DNA of 64,000 bases. It comes from Candidatus Binatia bacterium. GTDB taxonomy: Bacteria; Desulfobacterota; Binatia; HRBIN30. The notes under the pieces were generated by a model that was not told the origin of the DNA, made no database searches, and worked only from the letters and a program-made list of their open reading frames with translations. Shown here piece by piece: positions 55,361 through 63,370 of the stretch; position 1 is the stretch's first letter, and each line of letters opens with the position of its first letter. The stretch spans positions 1 to 64,000 of the forward strand of contig JAOAHD010000001.1 in NCBI GenBank assembly GCA_026415395.1, written 5' to 3'. The position numbers and the translations under genes were made by a program.

Positions 55361-56134
55361 TTACAAATTCGGATCAAAGTTCGCGAGCACGACTTCCCTT
55401 ACACGCTCATTCAGTCTGTCCCGCTCGTCCAAGCTCATGCCGGCAGTCTCAATTGGCTTCGCGAGAACGAGCTTCACCCGCCCTCCTGGACGGATCAGCA
55501 GCGCGTTTTTGGGGAGAAGCTTCCAAGTGCCGCTGATCGCCAGCGGCACAATCGGCAGTCCAGTGCGGAGAGCTAACGTCACCCCTCCCTTCTTGAATGC
55601 ATGAACCCGTCCGTCCGGACTGCGTGTTCCCTCAGCGTAGAACAGAATGCAGAACGGTTTTCCCGCCTTCGCTTGCACCGCCACACGTTCGTTGATGCGA
55701 GCGATTGCCTCGTCCGGTTTCGCCCGATCGATGACGATATGATCACTCATGCGCAGCGCAGTACCGAAAAACGGGATGCGCAAAAGTTCTTCCTTTGCGA
55801 CGAAACGCAAGCGCAGCGGGAGCGCTGCCAGAGTGACCCAAATATCGAAGTTGCTCAGATGATTGGAAATGATCACGTAAGAGCGATTGGGGTCGATATG
55901 TTCGAGCCCTTGAACCTCTACGCGCACGCCACAAACGAACAGGACAATTCGGCTCCAAATCGGCGCCAAGAAATCGATGGCCCACGTGCGCCGTGTCGCT
56001 ATCGTGACGACAATCGCGGGGATCGCGAGGACAATGGTGACGAGTGCTACCACCGCATCGGCTAATACCCCCCAGGCAATACGCCACAGCGGCAACGAGA
56101 GCAAAGAAGTGTCCTTTGTCGCAGCAACCGTCAT
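55361..56134 (-). CDS. plsC: 1-acyl-sn-glycerol-3-phosphate acyltransferase
   Basis: A 257-residue membrane acyltransferase. ATG 56134 is preferred (GAGGTAAGCG upstream) over the longer frame that overlaps the asparaginase gene. A membrane segment (VLADAVVALVTIVLAIPAIVVTI) precedes the family motifs: catalytic ISNHLSNFD, the glycerophosphate-binding FYAEGTRSPDG, and GLPIVPLAISGT. It transfers a fatty acyl group to position 2 of lysophosphatidate in phospholipid synthesis. The gene starts 7 bp after asparaginase and 32 bp before the nuclease gene, so the three form an operon of mixed functions. Confidence 0.92.
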   Translation of the reverse strand: MTVAATKDTSLLSLPLWRIAWGVLADAVVALVTIVLAIPAIVVTIATRRTWAIDFLAPIWSRIVLFVCGVRVEVQGLEHIDPNRSYVIISNHLSNFDIWVTLAALPLRLRFVAKEELLRIPFFGTALRMSDHIVIDRAKPDEAIARINERVAVQAKAGKPFCILFYAEGTRSPDGRVHAFKKGGVTLALRTGLPIVPLAISGTWKLLPKNALLIRPGGRVKLVLAKPIETAGMSLDERDRLNERVREVVLANFDPNL

Positions 56135-56141
56135 CGCTTGC

Positions 56142-57044
56142 TTACCTCGAGCACGTGTGTAGCGCGCTGTCGCAGGCTGACATCCAGGCAACAATGTCCC
56201 CGCTTTGCGATGTCATCAACGCCACTGGCATCGCCGGCGTGTTATGCGCAGTGCCCACGCGGCCGAGAGGATCGACCAAAATGATCCCCGCCTCTCCTCC
56301 AACGCGGCGCTCAAATTCACGCAACGCTTCCGCCGCTGAGATTGTCGGAGAAAGCCCGCGCTCCATCTGCAGCACGGCATAGCGCGCCAGTCCGAAGCGC
56401 AAGATTGCTTCTCCGTCACCTGTGGCAGAAGCCGCTCCTCCGCGGTTATCTGCATACGTGGCAGCGCCCAAAATGGGAGAGTCCCCGACGCGACCACTCC
56501 GTTTGCCCTTTCGCCCTCCAGTGGAGGTAGCCGCGGCCACGTTGCCTTCCCGATCCACAGCCACCGCCCCTACGGTTCCTCCACCCTCGCTCGAACCAAC
56601 TATCCGGCGCTTGGCCGCGGCTACAAGTTCCTCTTGGCCCACCATTTCTAGCCCCAGGCTTTGCGCCAACTGGTCGGCCGCCGCGCCGGCAAGCAGAACC
56701 TCACGGCCGCTCTTCAGTACCTCCACTGCCAGTTTCACCGGGTGCCGCACTGCACGAACCAGAGCAACGGCCCCGCCCTTGAGCTCCTTACCTTCCATAA
56801 CTGAGGCATCCATCTCCACTGTTCCGTCTTCCGTCAGGATAGAGCCTAAGCCGGCATTGAACATGGCCGAGTCCTCTAACACGGCTACCGCGGCGGCAAC
56901 CGCCGCGAGAGCACCCCCGCCATCCACCAGGATCTCCCAAGCATGACGGACGGCTTGGCGGCAGGCCATGAGGACCTCAGGCGCTTCACTTTCTCGCCAG
57001 TGTCCCGCACCACCGTGAACAACACAGGCCAGACGACGCATCAC
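56142..57044 (-). CDS. Isoaspartyl peptidase / type 2 (Ntn) L-asparaginase
   Basis: A 300-residue N-terminal-nucleophile hydrolase. The autocleavage site and nucleophile Thr lie in SEGGGTVGAVAVD. Substrate-binding motifs are ATSTGG, GRVGDSPILGAATYAD and ASATGDGE. The precursor is expected to self-cleave into two subunits. It hydrolyses beta-aspartyl dipeptides and asparagine and so completes turnover of isoaspartate-damaged protein. An isoaspartate methyltransferase lies 13 kb away. It is the first gene of a minus-strand operon with plsC. Its start lies 8 bp from the divergent histidine kinase start. Confidence 0.93.
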   Translation of the reverse strand: MMRRLACVVHGGAGHWRESEAPEVLMACRQAVRHAWEILVDGGGALAAVAAAVAVLEDSAMFNAGLGSILTEDGTVEMDASVMEGKELKGGAVALVRAVRHPVKLAVEVLKSGREVLLAGAAADQLAQSLGLEMVGQEELVAAAKRRIVGSSEGGGTVGAVAVDREGNVAAATSTGGRKGKRSGRVGDSPILGAATYADNRGGAASATGDGEAILRFGLARYAVLQMERGLSPTISAAEALREFERRVGGEAGIILVDPLGRVGTAHNTPAMPVALMTSQSGDIVAWMSACDSALHTCSR

Positions 57045-57052
57045 CCTTCACC

Positions 57053-58420
57053 GTGGAAGAACACGAAGCCGAATACAATTTGTGGCTGCAACTTTTTCGT
57101 TATATACGCAACTTGGTGGCGCAAACTGAGGGCCCAGTCCGAGATTCTTTCGAGGCAGACACCCAGCGACGCATCGCCGAGCGGCTACCCATCGCCGGGA
57201 TTGCATTCGCGCTCGTCATTGGCCTGGCGTGGATTTTTGAACACCGCTCGTTCCCCGAACGCGACTCGGTATACGCAGTGTTCTATAGCCTCGAGCTGAT
57301 CACCATTGCCCTTAGCATTTGGCTCGTGCGCAAGCCGAAGCTGCGGCAACGCGCCCGTGACTTGGCGTCGGTTTGCACCGTAGTTTTGGTTGCTTTGGTT
57401 ACCGCCTACCACATTACGGTTCGTTCCACGGGCGACGTGCTCGCTCTCGCTCTGCTCTACATTCTCGTCGGCACGATGGTGGCAATCCCCTGGGGTTGGC
57501 GAGGTCAGATCCCGGTGTCCGTGGCCGCAACCCTCGGCTTTGTGCTCACCATAGCGGTTGGCGGGCAGCCAGTGGTGCCGGTCTCGATGCACATCCTCGG
57601 GCTTGTGGCCATGGCATCCCTCACAATTTTGGGCGCCGGATTTCTCGACCGACAGCGCTGGGTGCTCTTCCAGCAAGCGGCAGAGCTCCAACGGTCCAAT
57701 GCCGCATTAGCTCGAGCCAACAAAGAACTCGAGCGCGCCAACGTAGTCAAAAATGAGTTCCTGGCCAGTGTTTCGCACGAACTCCGCACACCGTTGAATA
57801 TCATCATGGGCTATGTGGACCTTTTGGCCGAAGGCACTTTTGGCCCGTTGCCTGACGAGGCCGCTGAAATTGTGGAGCGGCTGAGTCGAACTTCACGAAA
57901 CCTCGTGTTTCTCGTCAGCGATCTTTTGGACCTCTCCCGCATCGAAGCAGGCCAGCTCCATATCGAACTGGCTAACGTGGAACTCGAACAAATCTTCGAC
58001 GAACTCCGTGAGTATGTCGCGGGGCGACTTAACCACAGGCCGGTGCAATTCATTATGGATCGGCCGTCAGGTCTAACCGTGTACGCCGACCGAAATCGGC
58101 TGCAGCAGATTCTCCTGAATTTGCTCTCCAATGCCCTCAAGTTCACGGAAAAGGGCTCGATTCATTTGTACGCAACCGCCAGCAACGAGGGCTACGTCGA
58201 AATCCACGTAGAGGATACTGGCATCGGCATCGCCCCTGAAGAGATACCTCTGCTCTTCGAACCGTTCCACCAGAGCAAAGTCGGCCGCCAAGCCGGCGGA
58301 GTGGGAATTGGGCTGGCGCTTTCCAGGCGCCTAGCCACCGCGATGCATGGAGAGATTTTCGCCCACAGCGAGTTGGGCAGGGGCTCCCGGTTCACTTTGC
58401 GGCTGCCACGTGGCAGTTAG
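57053..58420 (+). CDS. Membrane sensor histidine kinase (paralogue of the one at 5.9 kb)
   Basis: A 455-residue kinase starting at GTG. Six membrane helices (about 46-198) with a PWGWRGQ turn are followed by a short coiled coil, HisKA with H242 in SVSHELRTPLN, and HATPase motifs LLSNALKFTEKG, DTGIGIAPEE and GGVGIGLALSRR. There is no PAS or GAF domain and no receiver domain. The membrane part and the start of HisKA align with the kinase at 5.9 kb (PWGARAQ turn, EFMATMSHELRTPLN). No response regulator is adjacent. The signal is unknown. Confidence 0.9.
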   Translation: MEEHEAEYNLWLQLFRYIRNLVAQTEGPVRDSFEADTQRRIAERLPIAGIAFALVIGLAWIFEHRSFPERDSVYAVFYSLELITIALSIWLVRKPKLRQRARDLASVCTVVLVALVTAYHITVRSTGDVLALALLYILVGTMVAIPWGWRGQIPVSVAATLGFVLTIAVGGQPVVPVSMHILGLVAMASLTILGAGFLDRQRWVLFQQAAELQRSNAALARANKELERANVVKNEFLASVSHELRTPLNIIMGYVDLLAEGTFGPLPDEAAEIVERLSRTSRNLVFLVSDLLDLSRIEAGQLHIELANVELEQIFDELREYVAGRLNHRPVQFIMDRPSGLTVYADRNRLQQILLNLLSNALKFTEKGSIHLYATASNEGYVEIHVEDTGIGIAPEEIPLLFEPFHQSKVGRQAGGVGIGLALSRRLATAMHGEIFAHSELGRGSRFTLRLPRGS

Positions 58421-58515
58421 AGAGAATTCAACGCCCAACCCAAGCCGATCTCCACGCCGAGAGCCGGCTGGGAACGGAGGAAGGCTTGGCCCCCTTCCCA
58501 ACAAATCTACGAGGT

Positions 58516-58722
58516 TTACCTCAGCGCTAGAATCGTCTTCTGTCCTTCGCTGCGGATCTGCAACTTATCTTCCCGCGCCAACCAACCCACTGCAGCGTAA
58601 AATACGTCGCTTCCCATCTTAAGCTTGCGTTTTAAGGTGTCCGCAGCCGTCGGCCCGTTGGCATCGAGGTAACGCCACACTTCTCCAGCGGCGGAGCCGA
58701 TATCATTCAACGTACTCGCCAT
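58516..58722 (-). CDS. Winged-helix DUF2582 protein
   Basis: A 68-residue protein. ATG 58722 has GGGAGG 4 nt upstream, and the longer frame is not supported. The sequence IGSAAGEVWRYLDANGPTAADTLKRKLK...AAVGWLAREDKL matches the winged helix-turn-helix family PF10771 (DUF2582), with its characteristic 'GWLAREdK' line. These tiny proteins are thought to bind nucleic acid or protein, but no function is established. It is followed downstream by convergent kinase DNA and lies 85 bp after the CBS gene on the same strand. Confidence 0.85.
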   Translation of the reverse strand: MASTLNDIGSAAGEVWRYLDANGPTAADTLKRKLKMGSDVFYAAVGWLAREDKLQIRSEGQKTILALR

Positions 58723-58807
58723 GTTTCCTCCCTCGTTCGCTTCTCCGATTGCTGCCACCGCAGCTTTTCCGTTGGCGATCCGTTTCGATCGAGCAACGCT
58801 TAGCACT

Positions 58808-59275
58808 TTAGGCGCCAGCCGCGCCGCGGTACAGCTCGGGTTTTCCGCTCGACTTCACAGCTTGACACTCTCCCAAGACTTCCATGAACGCCTTCAGCAG
58901 ATCGGAACGTGTGAGAATTCCCACTAGCCGTGCACCTTCCACCACAGGTAAGCAACCAATTCGCTCGCGACGTAACAAGAGTGCAGCGTATGCAATGGAA
59001 TCGTCGGGCTCGACCGTGAGGACATGGGGAGTCATCGCCGCCTCAACCACGAACTCCCCCGCATCTAGCGCTCGAGGGTTTCGACCGGCTACCTCTCGTG
59101 CGGACTCAAGTGCGTCGTGTATATCTCGCGCGGTCAGCAGCCCGACCAACCTCCCTTCAACCACGACAGGCAATTGATCGATGCGGTGTTCTTCCAGCAA
59201 ACGCTGCGCCCTAGCCAGCGAATCTCGGGGAGACACGGTGACCACGTTACGGGTCATCCATTTTCGAACTTGCAT
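58808..59275 (-). CDS. Two-CBS-domain protein
   Basis: A 155-residue protein made of a CBS pair: WMTRNVVTVSPRDSLARAQRLLEEHRIDQLPVV...LLTARDI and AMTPHVLTVEPDDSIAYAALLLRRERIGCLPVV...ILTRSDLLKAF. ATG 59275 is chosen because GGAGG lies 8 nt upstream. CBS pairs bind adenine nucleotides and act as energy sensors. The protein has no catalytic domain attached. The gene is upstream of the DUF2582 gene on the same strand and divergent from glycogen phosphorylase. Confidence 0.9.
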   Translation of the reverse strand: MQVRKWMTRNVVTVSPRDSLARAQRLLEEHRIDQLPVVVEGRLVGLLTARDIHDALESAREVAGRNPRALDAGEFVVEAAMTPHVLTVEPDDSIAYAALLLRRERIGCLPVVEGARLVGILTRSDLLKAFMEVLGECQAVKSSGKPELYRGAAGA

Positions 59276-59756
59276 GGCTTTGTCCTCCATCTGGTGGCTT
59301 CCGCTTCGTTCCTTCCGCAAGAATTTTGCCAAAAGGGCAGCTCTTAATTGCTGTAAGTCGAGAGACGACCAAAACTTGCACGGCTGCAAAATCAGCAAGC
59401 CACACTGCATCTCGTTCCGGCGTGTTTCCACAGCAGCACGGACGTGTTTCGCGAGTCTAAGAAATGCAGAAACCAACGAATCGCTTTCCAAGTAGCCCAG
59501 TTGCCGCTACGGGCCGCAGAAGAAAACCGCATGTCCAAACTTCCAGAACTCTCTGAGCTCGCATCACTCGATGTTGGAGAACCTACAGCACTCGCACGAG
59601 GACTCGCTCCGGCAAGCCAAAAGCGGGGCGCTGGAAGTTTCCGGGTCATCGTGACTTGCGTTTCTCTCTCCCACTTGCATAGGAAGCAGAAACCACCGCG
59701 ACACGGGTTGGGAACCAACGCTGGGGACTAGTGGCGGCTGAGCGAGGAAGGAAACG
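59276..59756. promoter_or_regulatory. Divergent intergenic region upstream of CBS and phosphorylase genes
   Basis: About 480 bp that must hold promoters for the CBS gene (minus) and the glucan phosphorylase (plus). The ORFs crossing it are extensions of neighbouring frames without ribosome sites. No operator or RNA element is recognised. Confidence 0.45.
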
Positions 59757-61901
59757 ATGGTGGAATCAACCCGATGGGACGGCCAACGCGATGTGCGCGC
59801 TGCGATTGCGGACTTAGAAGAGCGCTTACCAGAGAGTCTTCGCGACTTGGCCTGGCTGGCCATGAACTATCGCTGGTCCTGGCACCCCGATGGGCCCGGG
59901 CTGTTCGCGACGATTGACGCGGAGTTGTGGGAAACGCTCAAGGAAAATCCGCGCGATCTACTTTGCCTTGCTCCCCGCGCCCGCTTGCGCGCCCTAGCGC
60001 AAGACCCCGCCTTTGTACAACGCCTGGCGGCTGTGGCTGAGGCCTGCCGCAAGGACTTTTTACGGCCCTCGTACCCAGGCATCCCGACGGATCAACCGGT
60101 GGCCTACTTCTGCGCCGAGTTCGGCTTCCATCCCTCGGTGCCGATTTACAGTGGTGGACTGGGTGTGCTCGCGGGTGACATCCTCAAAACCGCTTCGGAC
60201 CTCGCTCTGCCAATGGTCGGCGTGGGAATCTTCTACCGCCAAGGCTATTTTCACCAGCGGCTCGACAGTTGGGGTTGGCAACACGAGTACTGGATCGATC
60301 TCAGCTTCCGTCGCCTTCCGACCGTATTGGTTACGGGCCAGGACGAAAAACCCATCCTCGTCTCGGTGCCGATCAACGGTCGGACCGTCTTCGCCCGTAT
60401 CTGGCGCATCGATGTGGGCCGTACGCCGTTGTACTTGCTCGATACCGATCACGACGCCAACGAACCGATCGATCGCTGGATCACATCTCGGCTCTACGTG
60501 GCAGACCGCATGATTCGCTTGGCTCAGTACGCCATCCTCGGCATCGGTGGTGTGCGCGCTCTCGATGCGATGGGCATCACTCCCAGTGTCATTCACTTGA
60601 ACGAAGGGCATGCCGCACTTGCCACATTTGAGCGGTTGCGCCAACGCCTCGAGCGAGGAAAGCCGCTCGATGCCGCACTCGCGGAGGTGCGGAGCCAAGC
60701 CGTTTTTACCACCCACACACCCGTGCCCGCCGGAAACGAGGGCTATCACGAACAAGAGTGGGGAGCGGTACTGGGAAGCTATTTGGATCGCCTGGGAATA
60801 CCCAGACAGACGTTCTTCGATTTCGGTCGAGTGGCGCCGGGGAATCCTCACGAGGCGGTAAACATCACGCCACTTGCGCTGCGGACCACAAAGCTAGCCA
60901 TTGGCGTGTCGCGTAAGCACGGCGGAGTCTCGCGCGCCCTGTGGCACCCCTTGTGGCCCGACCGCACTGTCGAAGAGGTACCGATTCGTCATGTGACCAA
61001 TGGCGTGCACGTCCCAACGTGGATGGGCCCTGAAATGCAAAGTTTGTTTCGACGCCATCTTGGCGAGCAGTGGCTCGAACATCTGCACGAACCGAACTTC
61101 CTCGAGCGGCTCGCCACCATTCCGGACGAGGAACTGTGGAGCGCACGGAACGCCCAGCGCAAGTATCTCGTCGACTACGTGCGCGCGAAATCCGTCCGTG
61201 ACCGCCTGAGTCGCGGCGAACAAGCCGATTACACGCGCGCTGCATGGGAAACCTTTTCTCCCGACTCCCTCACCATCGGATTTGCCCGCCGAGTGGCTGG
61301 GTACAAGCGTTTCTATTTACTCGCTCGGCTCACCGAAAACGGCATCCTGCAAACCTTGGAAAATGCCCACACTCCGTTCCAGCTTGTCCTTGCTGGCAAA
61401 GCTCATCCTGCGGATCACGAAGCCAAGGAAGACTTGCGAAATCGCTTCCAACTCAAGCACTCACCGGAAATCAGCAAGCGCGTGGTTTTTCTCGAAGATT
61501 ACGACCTCGCCATTGCTCGCGTCCTCACGTGGGGCGTCGATCTCTGGCTCAACCTGCCCCGTCCGCCGCTGGAAGCTAGCGGAACGAGCGGAATGAAAGT
61601 GGCGCTGAACGGTGGCCTGAATCTCAGCGTCCTCGACGGGTGGTGGGACGAGGCATTCGACGGCGAGAACGGGTGGGGAATTCGCTCACCAGAGGCTGAC
61701 CCCCACACCCAAGATGAACACGATACCCGGGTTCTGGCAGAGTTGCTCCAGCATGAGGTGATTCCGCTGTTTTACGAGAGAGACGCTACCGGCCTCCCCC
61801 GTCGCTGGCTGGCGAAAGTGAAGCGCTCACTGCGCACATTGGTCGGTCATTTCAGCGCCAACCGGATGCTTCGGGAGTATGTGGCCTTACTCTACACGTA
61901 A
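59757..61901 (+). CDS. glgP: Alpha-glucan (glycogen/maltodextrin) phosphorylase, short form
   Basis: A 714-residue GT35 phosphorylase that releases glucose 1-phosphate from alpha-1,4-glucans using PLP. ATG 59757 has GAGGAAGG upstream. Motifs are AYFCAEFGFHPSVPIYSGGLGVLAGDILK at the N-terminus, HLNEGHAAL, HTPVPAGNE, FARRVAGYKRFYL and the PLP-site EASGTSGMKVALNGGLNLS with its Lys. Length and motifs match the shorter 'other phosphorylase' group found in many bacteria and archaea rather than the roughly 800-residue E. coli form. No other glycogen gene lies in the window. Confidence 0.95.
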   Translation: MVESTRWDGQRDVRAAIADLEERLPESLRDLAWLAMNYRWSWHPDGPGLFATIDAELWETLKENPRDLLCLAPRARLRALAQDPAFVQRLAAVAEACRKDFLRPSYPGIPTDQPVAYFCAEFGFHPSVPIYSGGLGVLAGDILKTASDLALPMVGVGIFYRQGYFHQRLDSWGWQHEYWIDLSFRRLPTVLVTGQDEKPILVSVPINGRTVFARIWRIDVGRTPLYLLDTDHDANEPIDRWITSRLYVADRMIRLAQYAILGIGGVRALDAMGITPSVIHLNEGHAALATFERLRQRLERGKPLDAALAEVRSQAVFTTHTPVPAGNEGYHEQEWGAVLGSYLDRLGIPRQTFFDFGRVAPGNPHEAVNITPLALRTTKLAIGVSRKHGGVSRALWHPLWPDRTVEEVPIRHVTNGVHVPTWMGPEMQSLFRRHLGEQWLEHLHEPNFLERLATIPDEELWSARNAQRKYLVDYVRAKSVRDRLSRGEQADYTRAAWETFSPDSLTIGFARRVAGYKRFYLLARLTENGILQTLENAHTPFQLVLAGKAHPADHEAKEDLRNRFQLKHSPEISKRVVFLEDYDLAIARVLTWGVDLWLNLPRPPLEASGTSGMKVALNGGLNLSVLDGWWDEAFDGENGWGIRSPEADPHTQDEHDTRVLAELLQHEVIPLFYERDATGLPRRWLAKVKRSLRTLVGHFSANRMLREYVALLYT

Positions 61902-61938
61902 GGCTTGCGCCGGAGGAGGCACGTTCCGTTAGCCCCGG

Positions 61939-62553
61939 TTATTGCCTGGCAAGGCGCCCCGCATCACGGCAAAGCTGACGCAACGCATCGCGATCCAAGC
62001 CGTGGTAATAGCCGCGAATCTCTAGGTTACGGCCGACCAGTACGAAGCGTTCGCTGTGCACGATCGGTTCTTCCGCGCGGGCATTATTCTCTTGCACGGC
62101 CAGACGGAAGCCGTTCGTGACTAACCCGTACACGGCATCACGATCTCCCGTCAGAAACGACCAGCGCGGCGTTACGGCTCCCCGCTCCTCTGCATATCGT
62201 TGCAAAACTTCAGGAGTATCATGGCGGGGATCTACGCTAAACGACACGAGCTCCACGGCACGAGCCGCCTCGCAGTTGTCTGCGAACCAACGCAGGTGCT
62301 CGGTCAGCGCCGGGCACACGCCACGGCAGCGAGTGAAAATGAAGTTCGCCACCCACACTCTGTTCCGCAAATCCACCGATCCGAATGGCTTTCCGCGGGC
62401 GTTTACGAGCGAAAATTCCGGCAATTGACCTAGGACCGGCGGCGGTGGCTGCATCCACTCGCGAATGCGTTTCAGGCCAACCACAAGCGGTACGGCGACG
62501 GAGACGAGGAAAAACGCCAACGCCAATAAGCGTTGCCAACGGGAAAGCGTCAT
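61939..62553 (-). CDS. SCO1/SenC copper-binding assembly protein
   Basis: A 204-residue protein with an N-terminal membrane anchor (LLALAFFLVSVAVPLVVGL) and a thioredoxin-like domain. The copper site is visible: CRGVC in FIFTRCRGVCPALTEH and the distal His in IVHSERFVLVG. The family delivers copper to the CuA centre of cytochrome c oxidase or acts as a thiol reductase. It lies 19 bp after the GH10 gene, convergent with glucan phosphorylase, and no oxidase genes are present. With DsbD and the many cytochromes it fits an aerobic respiratory organism. Confidence 0.92.
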   Translation of the reverse strand: MTLSRWQRLLALAFFLVSVAVPLVVGLKRIREWMQPPPPVLGQLPEFSLVNARGKPFGSVDLRNRVWVANFIFTRCRGVCPALTEHLRWFADNCEAARAVELVSFSVDPRHDTPEVLQRYAEERGAVTPRWSFLTGDRDAVYGLVTNGFRLAVQENNARAEEPIVHSERFVLVGRNLEIRGYYHGLDRDALRQLCRDAGRLARQ

Positions 62554-62572
62554 ATCGCCACAACATGGCGAA

Positions 62573-63370
62573 TCAGGACGAGCGCTTCAAAGCAGCGGTG
62601 GCAAGTGCCGCGCGCACACCAAAGTATGCTGGCTTCGGCCTCCAGGATTCATCGAATGGTAGCGGCCAGTCGGTGATCCCGAGGAAATCACGAATCCAAC
62701 TGTAACGGTCGGAAAGCCCCCAAAAGGTCACTCCCGTGCATCGCGACACCCTCGTGCAGGCTTCGACTACCTGCCGGTAATAATCTCCCTGGAACTCCAG
62801 CCGGCCCGGCAAATCCCCGACAGGAAACAAAAGGGTAACGTCGAGCTCCGTCAACTCGACATCGAGGCCCAGGTCCGAAAATCGTCGCAGCGATGCCTCC
62901 ACGGTGCGGCTGTCTGGATACTGACCCATTGGGATCAGACCCAGGTGTGCCTGGAAGCCGACACCGTCGAGCGGAACTCCCGCAGCAAGCAACTCCTGCA
63001 CAAGTGCAAAGAAGCGGTCTTGGCGCGGCCCTGGTGCCTCAATTCCGTTCTCGTTCAAGAATAGCTTCGCCTCGGGATCGGCCGCCCGCGCAAGATGGAA
63101 TGCCTCCGCAATGTATCCGGGACCGAGCAAGCGCCGAAACACGTTGTCGTCCAGTCCGTCCTCGGTCGGCGGCTCCCCCATTGCAGACAGAGGCTCGTTG
63201 AACACGTCCCACTGGGCAATGCGGCCACGCCAGCGGCCCACAACGGCGGCTATGTGACCCGCCAGCAGAGTGCGCAACACGTCAGCCGTCGGCGCATTTT
63301 CGACGTAAGGGGGTAGCTGCATCGCCCCCCCAGACGAGGGTGTGCCCGCGCAGTCTCGCCCCGATGGCAT
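62573..63370 (-). CDS. GH10 endo-1,4-beta-xylanase, C-terminal part (frameshifted)
   Basis: This frame carries the catalytic half of a glycoside hydrolase family 10 TIM barrel: QLPPYVENAP, then WDVFNEPLS with the acid/base Glu, FLNENGIE, GVGFQAHLG, ELTELDVTL with the nucleophile Glu, and GVTFWGLSDRYSWI near the end. The true reading starts in the other frame to the right. A G7 run (C7 at 63324-63330 on the plus strand) sits exactly at the join, and removing one base restores RGHTLVWGAMQLPPYV. The product would cleave xylan or a related beta-1,4-glycan, apparently cytosolic or exported by an unseen N-terminus. Confidence 0.82.
   Translation of the reverse strand: MPSGRDCAGTPSSGGAMQLPPYVENAPTADVLRTLLAGHIAAVVGRWRGRIAQWDVFNEPLSAMGEPPTEDGLDDNVFRRLLGPGYIAEAFHLARAADPEAKLFLNENGIEAPGPRQDRFFALVQELLAAGVPLDGVGFQAHLGLIPMGQYPDSRTVEASLRRFSDLGLDVELTELDVTLLFPVGDLPGRLEFQGDYYRQVVEACTRVSRCTGVTFWGLSDRYSWIRDFLGITDWPLPFDESWRPKPAYFGVRAALATAALKRSS

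Noticed and set aside
58440-58489. Possible terminator between the second kinase and the DUF2582 gene
   Set aside because: Only a 7-bp outer stem (CCAAGCC/GGCTTGG) with a long unpaired interior and no T-run. Too weak to list.
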